DNA of 44,058 nt from an uncultured Pseudomonadota bacterium (lineage in GTDB: Bacteria; Pseudomonadota; Gammaproteobacteria; Steroidobacterales; Steroidobacteraceae), in the NCBI GenBank assembly GCA_903884235.1, contig CAISEB010000022.1:1-44058 (forward strand), read 5' to 3'. Made by a program: the position numbers and the translations under genes. Shown here in pieces: positions 15,923-23,978 of this stretch (the first letter of the stretch is position 1; the number at the start of each line of letters is the position of its first letter). The notes under the pieces are model-generated. The model was given only the letters and a program-made list of their open reading frames with translations. It made no database searches and was not told the DNA's origin.

Positions 15923-17077
15923 CTATGCCCGCGCGCGCGGCACGAGAACGTCGGGGCCGAGATCGGCGATCGACAGCGTGCCGAGTTGCGCCATGACTCG
16001 CGAAAGTTCGTCGCGCAGGATCCCGAAGGCCTCGTTCGCCCCCGCCTCGCCACGAGCGATGACGCCATAGAGGATCGCGCGACCGGCGAAGACATAGTCG
16101 GCGCCGGATGCGAGCGCGATCGCGATGTCCGCGCCACGTCGGATGCCACCATCCAGCATGACGACAGCCTGGTCCCCAACCGCGGCACGGATCAGGGGCA
16201 GGGCCTCCAGCGACGTGATCGCGCGATCGAGCTGACGAGCTCCGTGATTGGAGACGATGATTCCATCCGCGCCGGCGGAAATCGCGCGGTTTGCGTCCTC
16301 CGGGTGCAGCACGCCCTTGACGACGAGCTTGCCTGGCCACAGGCGACGATAATCCTCGACGTCCGCCCAGGTCTGCACGGGATATTTCTGCGCGAACTGG
16401 AACGTCGCTACCTCGGCTGGCGTCGCTCCGGGCCGCGCGTACGCCGACCAGCTGCCGAGTGCCGGCAGCCCACCCGACGTCAGGTACGACAAGGTCCACG
16501 CCGGGTGACTGATGCCGTCCCACAGCAGCCGTGGCGTGTAGCGCAGCGGCAGGGTGAACCCGTTGCGGATGTCGCGCTCGCGCTTGGCCTCGACCGGCAT
16601 GTCGACGGTCAGCACGAGCACGTCGTAGCCGGCATCCCGGGCACGGCGCGCGATGTCGAGCGAAATCGCCGAATCCCGCGCCGGATAGAGCTGGTACCAC
16701 GCACGCCCCGGGCTCGCGGAGGCAATGTCCTCGAGGGACGCCGCGCTCACGCCGGAGAGGAGGTACGGGACGTTCGCAGCGTCGGCCGCGGCGAGCATCA
16801 TCCGCTCCCCGCCCGGACGCAGGAGTCCGGTGTACCCGGTCGGCGCAATGCCGAATGGCAGGTCGTACTGCCGGTCGAAGAGCGTCGTCGCGAGAGACCG
16901 GCCGGTCATGTCGCGCCCATAGCGGGGCAGGAGGCGCTCGGCGGCGTAGACGTCCCGGTTCCGCACGAGCCCGGCCTCGTCCTCGGCACCGCCCTCCACC
17001 CAGTCCCACAGGATTCGCGGCAATCGCTTGCGCGCCAGGGAGCGGAGGTCGTCGATGGACAGGATCTCGTCGCGCAT
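15923..17077 (-). CDS. FMN-dependent 2-hydroxyacid oxidase/dehydrogenase (LldD family)
   Basis: 384-residue member of the glycolate oxidase/lactate dehydrogenase/mandelate dehydrogenase family, which oxidises L-2-hydroxyacids to 2-oxoacids with FMN. Seen are P-F-G-I-A-P-T-G-Y (FMN binding), W-Y-Q-L-Y, V-V-K-G-V (catalytic Lys) and S-N-H-G-A-R-Q-L-D (catalytic His and substrate Arg), then the C-terminal phosphate-binding D-G-G-I-R-R-G-A-D. The N-terminal motif reads W-D-W-V-E-G-G-A-E-D-E: the Tyr that binds the substrate carboxylate in glycolate oxidase (Tyr24) is Trp26 here. That substitution makes the substrate uncertain. GAGGTGA precedes the ATG. It lies between the LysR gene and the cytochrome c5 operon on the same strand. 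Confidence 0.88.
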   Translation of the reverse strand: MRDEILSIDDLRSLARKRLPRILWDWVEGGAEDEAGLVRNRDVYAAERLLPRYGRDMTGRSLATTLFDRQYDLPFGIAPTGYTGLLRPGGERMMLAAADAANVPYLLSGVSAASLEDIASASPGRAWYQLYPARDSAISLDIARRARDAGYDVLVLTVDMPVEAKRERDIRNGFTLPLRYTPRLLWDGISHPAWTLSYLTSGGLPALGSWSAYARPGATPAEVATFQFAQKYPVQTWADVEDYRRLWPGKLVVKGVLHPEDANRAISAGADGIIVSNHGARQLDRAITSLEALPLIRAAVGDQAVVMLDGGIRRGADIAIALASGADYVFAGRAILYGVIARGEAGANEAFGILRDELSRVMAQLGTLSIADLGPDVLVPRARA

Positions 17078-17206
17078 CTGCGGCTTTCACCTCGATGCGT
17101 CGCTGCGCATCCTCGGGGCGAGGATACCAGCCCTCCAACGATCGCCACAGTCGCCGGGATCCGGGCTGTCCGCAGCAGCGCCCCGGCGCGGGTCCGTCAT
17201 CAGGGG

Positions 17207-17225
17207 CGGAGCTGATCCAGCTCCG
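17207..17225 (-). terminator. Hairpin downstream of the LysR gene
   Basis: Perfect 8-bp stem CGGAGCTG / CAGCTCCG with a 3-base loop, 29 bases past the LysR stop. No T-run follows, so it is at best a weak or Rho-assisted end, or a 3' stabiliser. The rest of the 176-base gap before the FMN-oxidase gene shows nothing clear. Confidence 0.4.
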
Positions 17226-17253
17226 GCGCAGACGCGGCGAGAACCATCACATC

Positions 17254-18180
17254 CTAGGCACGACGGTCCCGGACGACGAGGGCGAGCGCGTCGGCGACCT
17301 CCCGCGCCGGGGATGCTCGCCCGCGGCTCACGCGCAGGTGTGCATACCAGGTCAGGTAGTGGCCAGACGGCGTGAGCGGCACGACCTTGAGACCGCCGCC
17401 GCCGACGAATGGCACCGCGCCTGTCCTCGTCGTGACCGTCAGCCCAAGGCCTGCCCGCACCAGCGCGATGACCGCCTCCATGTGCCCGGCCCGAAGCACG
17501 CGCTCCGGCCGCAGGCCGGCCGGTTCGAAGAGTCGCTCGTACTCGCGCCCGGTCTCCTGGGTGGTCGTGTCGGTCACGTAGACTTCATTGACCAGGTCCC
17601 TGACGTCGAGGTACCGCCGGCGCGCCTTCGGATGCGCGAGGGGCACGAGCGCGACCAGTTCGTCCTGGAACAGGCGCAGCGCGCTCACATCGCGCCCGCG
17701 CGCCCGTCCCGGCATCACGGCCACGTCGATTCGTCGGTCGCGCAGCGCCGACACGGGATCGAGCGAGACGTCGATGACGACCTCCACGTCGATGGATGGC
17801 TGGGCCGACTCCAGATGCCGCAGCAACCCGGGCAGCCAGTCGTATCCACACAGCGTCGAGGCGCCGAGACGCACGACGTGCCTCGCCGCGGACCCTGCGG
17901 TTCGCGCCTCGCGCTCCGCCACCTCGAGCTCCGCGAGGCAGCGCCGTGCCGCGAGCAGCAGCCGCTGCCCGCCGTCCGTGAGGCGCGGCCGCCCGCCACG
18001 GCGCACCAGCACCAGTGCCGCGCGCCGCTCGGCCTCGCGCAGGCGATGCGTGAGTGCGGATGGCGTGATGTTGAGCTCGAGCGCCGCTTCGGCGAGCGTT
18101 GCCGCCCGGTCGATCGCGACCAGCATCGCGAGATGGCGAATCTCCAGCTTCGGAACGAATTGAATCATTTTCAATGACAT
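17254..18180 (-). CDS. LysR family transcriptional regulator
   Basis: 308 residues. The N-terminal winged helix-turn-helix (about 12-72) reads L-E-I-R-H-L-A-M-L-V-A-I, then A-A-L-E-L-N-I-T-P-S-A-L-T-H-R-L-R-E-A-E, the standard LysR pattern. The periplasmic-binding-protein-like effector domain follows, and the length is normal. ATG 18180 is taken as start; ATG 18168 (M-I-Q-F-V-P) would free the inverted repeat at 18159-18175 to act as an operator. The gene is divergent from tryptophanase across 75 bases, the classical LysR layout, so tryptophanase is the likely target; the FMN oxidase downstream could be another. Confidence 0.9.
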   Translation of the reverse strand: MSLKMIQFVPKLEIRHLAMLVAIDRAATLAEAALELNITPSALTHRLREAERRAALVLVRRGGRPRLTDGGQRLLLAARRCLAELEVAEREARTAGSAARHVVRLGASTLCGYDWLPGLLRHLESAQPSIDVEVVIDVSLDPVSALRDRRIDVAVMPGRARGRDVSALRLFQDELVALVPLAHPKARRRYLDVRDLVNEVYVTDTTTQETGREYERLFEPAGLRPERVLRAGHMEAVIALVRAGLGLTVTTRTGAVPFVGGGGLKVVPLTPSGHYLTWYAHLRVSRGRASPAREVADALALVVRDRRA

Positions 18181-18210
18181 GATGAATTAATTGCGCCGTA
18201 TTGTATCAAT
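18159..18210. promoter_or_regulatory. Candidate LysR-type binding sites between lysR and tnaA
   Basis: Two inverted repeats with the same core lie close together: ATTGA-N7-TCAAT at 18159-18175 (inside the annotated 5' end of the LysR gene) and ATTG-TAT-CAAT at 18200-18210. Their centres are 38 bases apart, as for paired recognition and activation sites of LysR regulators. The surrounding DNA is unusually A+T-rich for this window. Confidence 0.45.
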
Positions 18211-18255
18211 GGTCGGCGTAACCTCGTCGCACTCCCGAAGAACCCGAGGCAGGCA

Positions 18256-19620
18256 ATGCGCACGATCATCGAACCGTTCCGGATCAAGTCGGTCGAACCG
18301 ATCCGGATGACCACTCCGGTGGAACGCCGCTCGCTCCTCGAGCGCGCTGCCTTCAACCTGTTCGGCCTCGCGTCGGACGACGTGATGATCGACCTGCTGA
18401 CCGATTCGGGCACGAGCGCGATGAGTGCAGCCCAGTGGGGGGCCGTCATGCGCGGCGACGAGTCCTATGCCGGCTCGCCCTCCTTCTATCGGTTCGAGAA
18501 GGCGGTCAAGAACCTGATGCCCTTCCGGCACGTCATCCCCACTCACCAGGGCCGCGCGGCCGAGGCGATCCTGTTCTCGATCATCGGCGGCAAGGGCCAG
18601 GTCATCCCCTCGAACACCCACTTCGACACGACGCGGGGCAACATCGAGGCGACGGGCGCGAAGGCTGTCGACCTCGTCATCGCCGAAGGGCATGACCCGG
18701 CCAGCCTGCACCCGTTCAAGGGCAACATCGACCTCGGCCGCCTGGAATCGCTCCTGCAGTCCGAAGGCGATAGCGTCCCGGTCGTGATGATGACCGTCAC
18801 CAACAACGCCGGCGGCGGCCAGCCGGTCAGCCTCGCGAACCTGCACGCGGCCGCTGCCATCGCACATCGGTTCGGCAAGCCGTTCTTCATCGACGGCTGT
18901 CGTTTCGCGGAGAACGCGTGGTTCATCAAGTGCCGCGAACCCGGCCAGGCCGAGCGCTCGGTCGAGGACATCGTCCGCGACATGTTCTCCGTCGCCGACG
19001 GCATGACCATGAGCGCCAAGAAGGATGCTTTTGCAAACATCGGCGGCTGGCTCGCGGTCAACGACGACACGCTGGCGGCGGCGGCACGAAACCGGCTGAT
19101 CCTCACGGAGGGCTTTCCCACCTACGGCGGGCTCGCCGGCCGTGACCTCGACGCGATCGCGATCGGTCTCGAGGAGATCGTGGACGAGCAGTACCTGCGT
19201 TATCGCGTGCGCACGAACGAGTACATCGGCGAGCGACTGATCGCGCTCGGCGTGCCGATCGTGCGGCCGGTCGGTGGCCACGCCGTGTTTGTCGATGCGC
19301 GCGGCCTCCTGCCGCACATCGCGCCGTTGCAGTACCCGGGGCAGGCGCTCGCGACGAGCTTGTACGAGCTCGGCGGGATCCGCGCGTGCGAGATCGGCAC
19401 CGTGATGTTCGGCCAGCAGCCCGACGGCAGCGAAAAAGCGGCCGACATGGACCTGGTGCGACTCGCGATGCCGCGGCGCGTCTATACGCAGTCCCATGCC
19501 GACTACGTCGTCGAGGTGTTCGAGGAAGTGGTGGCCCGGCGCGACACGCTGCGAGGCTTCCGGATCGTCTCGCAGCCACCGCGGCTGCGGCACTTCACCG
19601 CCCGCTTCGAGCCGCTATAG
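18256..19620 (+). CDS. tnaA: Tryptophanase (tryptophan indole-lyase)
   Basis: 454-residue PLP beta-eliminating lyase, in the family that splits tryptophan to indole, pyruvate and ammonia or tyrosine to phenol. The PLP lysine is Lys256 in M-S-A-K-K-D; T-H-Q-G-R-A-A-E binds the cofactor phosphate. Three positions that separate the two activities favour tryptophanase: Asp124 (H-F-D-T-T) where tyrosine phenol-lyase has Thr, Ile380 (R-A-C-E-I-G) where it has the phenol-binding Arg381, and His446 (R-H-F-T-A-R) where it has Phe. Elsewhere (N-I-G-G, P-R-R-V-Y-T) it looks more like tyrosine phenol-lyase, so specificity should be treated as likely, not proven. AGGCAGG precedes the ATG. The 75-base upstream gap is too short for a TnaC-type leader, and control by the divergent LysR is more likely. 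Confidence 0.82.
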   Translation: MRTIIEPFRIKSVEPIRMTTPVERRSLLERAAFNLFGLASDDVMIDLLTDSGTSAMSAAQWGAVMRGDESYAGSPSFYRFEKAVKNLMPFRHVIPTHQGRAAEAILFSIIGGKGQVIPSNTHFDTTRGNIEATGAKAVDLVIAEGHDPASLHPFKGNIDLGRLESLLQSEGDSVPVVMMTVTNNAGGGQPVSLANLHAAAAIAHRFGKPFFIDGCRFAENAWFIKCREPGQAERSVEDIVRDMFSVADGMTMSAKKDAFANIGGWLAVNDDTLAAAARNRLILTEGFPTYGGLAGRDLDAIAIGLEEIVDEQYLRYRVRTNEYIGERLIALGVPIVRPVGGHAVFVDARGLLPHIAPLQYPGQALATSLYELGGIRACEIGTVMFGQQPDGSEKAADMDLVRLAMPRRVYTQSHADYVVEVFEEVVARRDTLRGFRIVSQPPRLRHFTARFEPL

Positions 19621-19640
19621 CCAGGCACCGCGCAAAAACA

Positions 19641-19670
19641 GGCAAGTTCCCGACAAATCCGGCACGAAAC
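19641..19670. promoter_or_regulatory. Repeated 30-bp motif, copy 1 (candidate AraC site)
   Basis: The core GGCAAGTTCCCGACA followed by GGCACGAA recurs upstream of the barrel gene at 23866-23895, matching at 14 of the first 15 positions and with a shared GCAnGAA further on. It lies 115 bases before the aldehyde dehydrogenase start, in the 165-base gap after tryptophanase. The GCA-type elements 21 bases apart resemble the two half-sites of AraC-family operators. Confidence 0.5.
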
Positions 19671-19785
19671 GGGTACCACGCGGTCGCGCACTCTCGCAGA
19701 CTGGGCTTCGAGTCCGCGGGACCGGCGCCGACCTGGTCGCGCCGCCGCCCTGCAGCCGACATTCGAACCGCAAGAGGGTGCCCAC

Positions 19786-21303
19786 GTGAGCGCAATCGAG
19801 ACTTTCCGGTCGCTGAGCGGCCATCACCGGATCGGCGGGGCCCTCGTCCGGGCCGCCGGCACCACGGTCACGCCGGTCATCGATCCGGCGACCGAGGAGC
19901 GCATCGGCGAGATCGTCGACGCCACGAACGCAGAGGTCACCAGCGCGATCTCCGTGGCGAACACCGCTCAGCGCGCCTGGAACAAGGTCAACGCCCACCG
20001 CCGCGCCGAGCTCCTGCACGAGGTCGCACGCCGCATGATCGCGGGCCGGCCCCTCACTGCCGAGATGCTCACCCGCGAGATGGGCAAGCCATATAAGGAG
20101 TCGTTCGACGAGACCACGTGGTCCGCATCGTCGGTCGACTACTACGCGGAGGCCGCGCGCCATGAGCTCGGTCGCGTGCTCGGGCCGGCCACCGACGGGC
20201 AGCTCCATTTCACGACGAAGGAGCCGCTCGGCGTCGTCGTCATCATTCTGCCGTTCAACTACCCGCTTTGCCTGCTCTGCTGGCAGGCCGCGGCCGCCAT
20301 CGCGAGCGGCAACGCGGTCATCATCAAGCCTTCGGAAATGACGACGCTGACGACGTTGAACTTCGTCGAGGCCTTCGACGCCCTGCCGCCGGGACTCGTG
20401 CAGGTCGTCGCCGGCGGTGGTGCCGTTGGTCGGCAGCTGGTCGAGGATACGGACACGCACATGGTCGCCTTCACCGGCGGCATCGAGACTGGGCGGATCG
20501 TGGCGGAGGCCTGCGCGCGCCAGTACAAGCGCTCGCTCATCGAAACCTCGGGCAACGATCCGTTCATCGTGATGTCCTCCGCACCGATCGAGATCGCGGC
20601 ACGCGGCGCCGCGTTCGGCGCGTTCCTCAATTGCGGGCAGGTCTGCGCGGCCGCGGAACGCTTCTACGTGCACGAGGCGGTCTACGACCGCTTCGTCGAG
20701 CGCCTCGTGCACTACGCCAGGCAGGTCCGCATCGGCAACGGCCTCGACAAGGTGGACATGGGCCCGCTCGGGTCGAAGCGCGAGCTCGAGCGCTACCTGC
20801 GGGTCCTCGAGGGCGCAGGCCGGGATGGCGCCAAGGTGCTGACCGGGGGTGGCCGGCCCGCCAGCCTTCCCAAGGGATGGTTCGTGGACGCGACGGTGCT
20901 CGGCGACGTGCCGGCGACTGCGGCGATCATGAACGACGAGTCGTTCGGGCCGGTGGCGCCGGTCACCCGCGTGCGCGACCTCGACGAGGCGCTGGCGCTC
21001 GCGAACAAGTCGCGGTACGGTCTCGGCTCGACGATCTATACGCGCGACCTCGAGGAATCGATGCGCGCGGTCAACGAACTCGAAGCCGGGATGGTGTGGG
21101 TCAATGCGCCACTGCTCGACAACGACGCGGGTCCCTTCGGTGGCCGCAAGCAATCCGGCATGGGACGCCAGCTCGGCGCCGAGGGCCTGGATTCGTTCCG
21201 GCACACCAAGCTCGCGATGATCGACCCGGCAGCGAGCGCGCATGACTTCTGGTGGTTCCCCTATTCCGACGCCGAGGCCTACCCCGGCAAGCGCAGTGGC
21301 TGA
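19786..21303 (+). CDS. NAD(P)-dependent aldehyde dehydrogenase
   Basis: 505-residue aldehyde dehydrogenase that oxidises an aldehyde to its acid or CoA-free product. Seen are the oxyanion Asn in P-F-N-Y-P (158), cofactor Lys181 (I-I-K-P-S-E), the general base Glu253 in I-E-T-S-G-N-D-P and the nucleophile Cys287 in N-C-G-Q-V-C. Both E-T-S-G and F-T-G-G-I-E-T-G are variants of the usual E-L-G-G and F-T-G-S, hinting at a less common subfamily. GTG 19786 has AAGAGGG upstream. The last 8 bases overlap the small membrane-protein gene, which overlaps the permease gene, so the three are co-translated. A permease partner suggests the aldehyde arises from an imported nitrogen compound. Confidence 0.9.
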   Translation: MSAIETFRSLSGHHRIGGALVRAAGTTVTPVIDPATEERIGEIVDATNAEVTSAISVANTAQRAWNKVNAHRRAELLHEVARRMIAGRPLTAEMLTREMGKPYKESFDETTWSASSVDYYAEAARHELGRVLGPATDGQLHFTTKEPLGVVVIILPFNYPLCLLCWQAAAAIASGNAVIIKPSEMTTLTTLNFVEAFDALPPGLVQVVAGGGAVGRQLVEDTDTHMVAFTGGIETGRIVAEACARQYKRSLIETSGNDPFIVMSSAPIEIAARGAAFGAFLNCGQVCAAAERFYVHEAVYDRFVERLVHYARQVRIGNGLDKVDMGPLGSKRELERYLRVLEGAGRDGAKVLTGGGRPASLPKGWFVDATVLGDVPATAAIMNDESFGPVAPVTRVRDLDEALALANKSRYGLGSTIYTRDLEESMRAVNELEAGMVWVNAPLLDNDAGPFGGRKQSGMGRQLGAEGLDSFRHTKLAMIDPAASAHDFWWFPYSDAEAYPGKRSG

Positions 21304-21475
21304 CGACCGGGGGGTGGACACGTCGCTGCCCGCCGAACTCGAAGCCCGCATCGCCGCCGCCGCTGGCGAGGATGGCGATTTCGACGCGGTGAGCTGGGCG
21401 TGGATGGCGACGCTCGGCCTGCTGGTCCCGCTCGCCCTTGTCGCCGTCGGCTGGTGGCTCGGCGAGACGCCGTGA
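21296..21475 (+). CDS. Small single-span membrane protein (59 aa)
   Basis: A 59-residue frame starting at GTG 21296 overlaps the aldehyde dehydrogenase stop by 8 bases and the permease start by 4 (GTGA). An acidic N-terminal half (E-L-E-A-R-I-A-A-A-A-G-E-D-G-D-F-D) precedes one membrane helix at about 34-56, rich in Trp (W-A-W-M-A ... G-W-W-L-G). The tight coupling on both sides and the clear membrane segment support a real gene. It may be an accessory subunit of the NCS1 permease, as small partners are known for some solute-sodium symporters (inference). GTG 21314 is a possible shorter start but lacks a spaced ribosome binding site. Confidence 0.65.
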   Translation: MADDRGVDTSLPAELEARIAAAAGEDGDFDAVSWAWMATLGLLVPLALVAVGWWLGETP

Positions 21476-22866
21476 GCACCCACCCCGCACCTCCTGACGA
21501 GAGCGCCTGGCCGCTCTTTCCGGCCGAACGCACGTGGAGCCCACTCAGGCTCGCCGTCACGCTGGTCACCGCCTCGGCTGCAACCTGGTGTTACCTGATC
21601 GGGGAATCGGTCGGCGGCTATCTTGGCTTCGTCCGCGGCGCGCTGGCCCTGTCCGCCGGATGCATGATCGGGATGCTGCTCGTGCTGATGGCCGCCGGCC
21701 CGCCGAGCGTGCGCTTCGGCATCGATTCGATCGCCGGCACCAAGCCGCAGTTCGGTTCGCGCGGCTGGGTCGTCCCGGCCGCGCTGCAGGCCGTGTCGAT
21801 CATCGGCTGGAACTCGCTGCTGATCATCTTCTTCGCCAAGTCGGCAATCCAGCTCGCGGCGGCGCTCGGACTGCTGCCGCCCGGCACCGGCGCGGGCTGG
21901 GTGCCGGCCCTGACACTCTTCGCCTGCACGCTGATCTTCGTCGTGCTGCGCCGTGGCGCAACCGGGGTCTCGGCCGTGTCGAACGTGCTGGTCGCACACG
22001 TCTTCGTCGGCTTGTGGATGCTGTACCTGCTCGTATCGCGACGCTGGCCCGAACTGCTAGCAGCCCAGGCGGCGTCCGCGAGTCCCGATCCGCTGTGGAA
22101 CTACACCACCGGGCTCGAGCTTGGCATCGCGACCACGCTGTCGTGGTGGCCATACATCGGCGCGATGATCCGGATGGCGCCGAACGGACGCGCCGTCGTT
22201 CTGCCGGTGCTGCTCGGCATGGGTGCGCCGGTGCCGCTGCTCAGCTTCATTGGCCTCGCCGGCGTGCTCGTGCTCAAGTCGTCGGACCCGTCGGAGTGGC
22301 TGCGGACGGTGGGTGGACCCGGCTACGCGATCGTCGCGCTGTGCTTCGTCACCGCCGCCAACTTCGGCACGGCCATCGCGGGCATCTTCGCCTCCACGGT
22401 CGGGCTTCGTAACTTCGCGAGCCTCGAGAGGCGCAGCTGGACGACGCTGCTGGTCCTGACCATCGGACCCGTCGCACTCGTCGGCGCGTTGATTCCAGAG
22501 CTCTTTTTCGCCAAGTTCGGCAACTTCCTCGCCTTCATCGGCGTCGCGTTCGCGCCCCTGTGCGGCATCCAAATCTGCGACTACTACCTGCTGCGCCGAC
22601 GCCGGCTCGACCTGCGGGCCATCTTCGACGGATCCCCCGGGTCCCCGTACTACTTCTGGCGCGGCTTCAACCCGGCGGCGCTGGTCGCCCTGGCGACCGG
22701 CTGCGCCGCCTACATCCTGCTGCTCAATCCGCTGACCTACGCCTCGTGGGGCCCGTATCGATTCCTGACCGCATCCCTGCCGTCCGCGCTGGTCGCCGGG
22801 CTCGTCCATGCGCTCGGCACCCGGCTCGTCCGCCGCGCGGGTCGCGGCGGGTACGGGCGGACGTAG
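21472..22866 (+). CDS. NCS1 family permease (cytosine/purine/hydantoin-type)
   Basis: 464-residue membrane protein with about twelve hydrophobic helices. The pattern matches nucleobase-cation symporter-1 transporters of the cytosine permease type: W-C-Y-L-I-G-E-S-V-G-G-Y-L-G-F near the start, S-W-W-P-Y-I-G-A-M-I-R mid-protein, and F-A-P-L-C-G-I-Q-I-C-D-Y-Y-L-L-R-R-R with the cytoplasmic Arg run. The family imports nucleobases, hydantoins, allantoin or similar nitrogen compounds with protons or sodium. GTG 21472 overlaps the stop of the 59-residue protein; a longer open frame upstream lies inside that gene. Followed 74 bases later by an AraC regulator. Substrate unknown. Confidence 0.85.
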   Translation: MSTHPAPPDESAWPLFPAERTWSPLRLAVTLVTASAATWCYLIGESVGGYLGFVRGALALSAGCMIGMLLVLMAAGPPSVRFGIDSIAGTKPQFGSRGWVVPAALQAVSIIGWNSLLIIFFAKSAIQLAAALGLLPPGTGAGWVPALTLFACTLIFVVLRRGATGVSAVSNVLVAHVFVGLWMLYLLVSRRWPELLAAQAASASPDPLWNYTTGLELGIATTLSWWPYIGAMIRMAPNGRAVVLPVLLGMGAPVPLLSFIGLAGVLVLKSSDPSEWLRTVGGPGYAIVALCFVTAANFGTAIAGIFASTVGLRNFASLERRSWTTLLVLTIGPVALVGALIPELFFAKFGNFLAFIGVAFAPLCGIQICDYYLLRRRRLDLRAIFDGSPGSPYYFWRGFNPAALVALATGCAAYILLLNPLTYASWGPYRFLTASLPSALVAGLVHALGTRLVRRAGRGGYGRT

Positions 22867-22940
22867 TATCCCGTCCGGCCAGTCGATATAGTCGCCGGGC
22901 CGGGCGCTTTGCCGGTCTCGGGGAGCCACACGGAGGGCGT

Positions 22941-23840
22941 ATGGCGAGTGCGGGAACGATCGCGGCAGATGACCTGACGTCGCGCTGGCTCGGCGCGTTC
23001 CAGCAGGGCCCGAGTTGCTCGAGCGCCGCGCTCGGCTGGCGTCACCTCGAGGCATACCGCTTCGACGGACTGCGCTGCTGGGACCTGGACCTGCCGCCCG
23101 TGCAGCGACACTTCATTTCCGCGCACCTCCTGCGGCCCTGCGACGTCCAGACGCGCTGGAGTGGCCGCGCCGTACGCGGCCACTCGGTCCCGGGCAACGC
23201 GATGCTGATGGCTGCGGGCCAGGACAGCGTGTGGCATTGCGCGACCGCCATCGACGAGCTGCAGGTGTTCCTGGATCCCGCCGTCGTCGACGAGGTCGCC
23301 AACGAAATCGGCGTGCCCGGATTCAGCCTGATCGAAGGCGTTGGTATCGTCGACCCGGTCATCCGCGACATTTCGCTGCAGATTCTCGCCGAGATCGAGA
23401 GCCCGGGGATGGGCACGCGCCTGTTCGGCGACACGATCGCGCGGACGCTCGCGCTCCACCTGCTGCGGCGGCACTCGACCGCCGGCGCGACCGAGGCACC
23501 GCGCCGCATCGAGATGACGGCGCGCCAGCTGCGCGCGGCGACCGACTACATCGAATCGCACCTGGACGAGGACCTGTCGCTCGAGACCATCGCGTCCGCC
23601 CCGGCGATGAGCCCATTCCGCTTCGCACGGGCGTTCAAGAAGGCCACGGGACAGTCGCCGCGCCAGTACGTCATCCATCGCCGCATCGAGCGCGCCAAGG
23701 CGTTGCTCCGGTCCGGCGACCAGGACCTCGCACAGATCGCCCAGCGCGTCGGTTTTTCGACCCAGAGTCACTTCACGGACGTGTTCCGTCGCCTCTGCGG
23801 AACCACGCCCGCCCGGTACCGCGACACCTGTCGCGCCTAG
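22941..23840 (+). CDS. AraC family transcriptional regulator
   Basis: 299 residues. The C-terminal double helix-turn-helix domain (about 195-298) shows I-E-S-H-L-D-E-D-L-S-L-E-T-I-A, M-S-P-F-R-F-A-R-A-F-K-K-A-T-G-Q-S-P and the signature I-A-Q-R-V-G-F-S-T-Q-S-H-F-T-D-V-F-R-R. The N-terminal half is a cupin-like effector domain with no clear ligand. GGAGGG precedes the ATG at 22941. The two copies of a 30-bp motif at 19641 and 23866, upstream of the aldehyde dehydrogenase and the barrel gene on either side of this gene, are its best candidate binding sites. Confidence 0.9.
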   Translation: MASAGTIAADDLTSRWLGAFQQGPSCSSAALGWRHLEAYRFDGLRCWDLDLPPVQRHFISAHLLRPCDVQTRWSGRAVRGHSVPGNAMLMAAGQDSVWHCATAIDELQVFLDPAVVDEVANEIGVPGFSLIEGVGIVDPVIRDISLQILAEIESPGMGTRLFGDTIARTLALHLLRRHSTAGATEAPRRIEMTARQLRAATDYIESHLDEDLSLETIASAPAMSPFRFARAFKKATGQSPRQYVIHRRIERAKALLRSGDQDLAQIAQRVGFSTQSHFTDVFRRLCGTTPARYRDTCRA

Positions 23841-23865
23841 GCAACGCGGAAGCCAGCCGGAAAAC

Positions 23866-23895
23866 GGCAAGTTTCCGACACGAGTAGCAGGAACG
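23866..23895. promoter_or_regulatory. Repeated 30-bp motif, copy 2 (candidate AraC site)
   Basis: GGCAAGTTTCCGACA followed by AGCAGGAA, the second copy of the motif at 19641-19670. It lies 25 bases after the AraC stop and 84 bases before the start of the exported barrel gene. The similar position relative to two different genes supports a shared control site. Confidence 0.5.
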
Positions 23896-23978
23896 CGAAA
23901 GACCCACGGCCAGCGCCAGCGCACGCTGGACCCGACGGCGTGTTCCGTCGCATACCAGCGCGCAAGGGGGAATGACGC

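Noticed and set aside
18256-19620. Tyrosine phenol-lyase as the name for the beta-eliminating lyase
   Set aside because: The positions matching TPL Thr124, Arg381 and Phe448 are Asp124, Ile380 and His446, as in tryptophanases.
19615-21999. Minus-strand open frame across the aldehyde dehydrogenase
   Set aside because: Composition is typical of a GC-rich shadow and no start signal or domain is visible; the plus strand encodes recognisable proteins.
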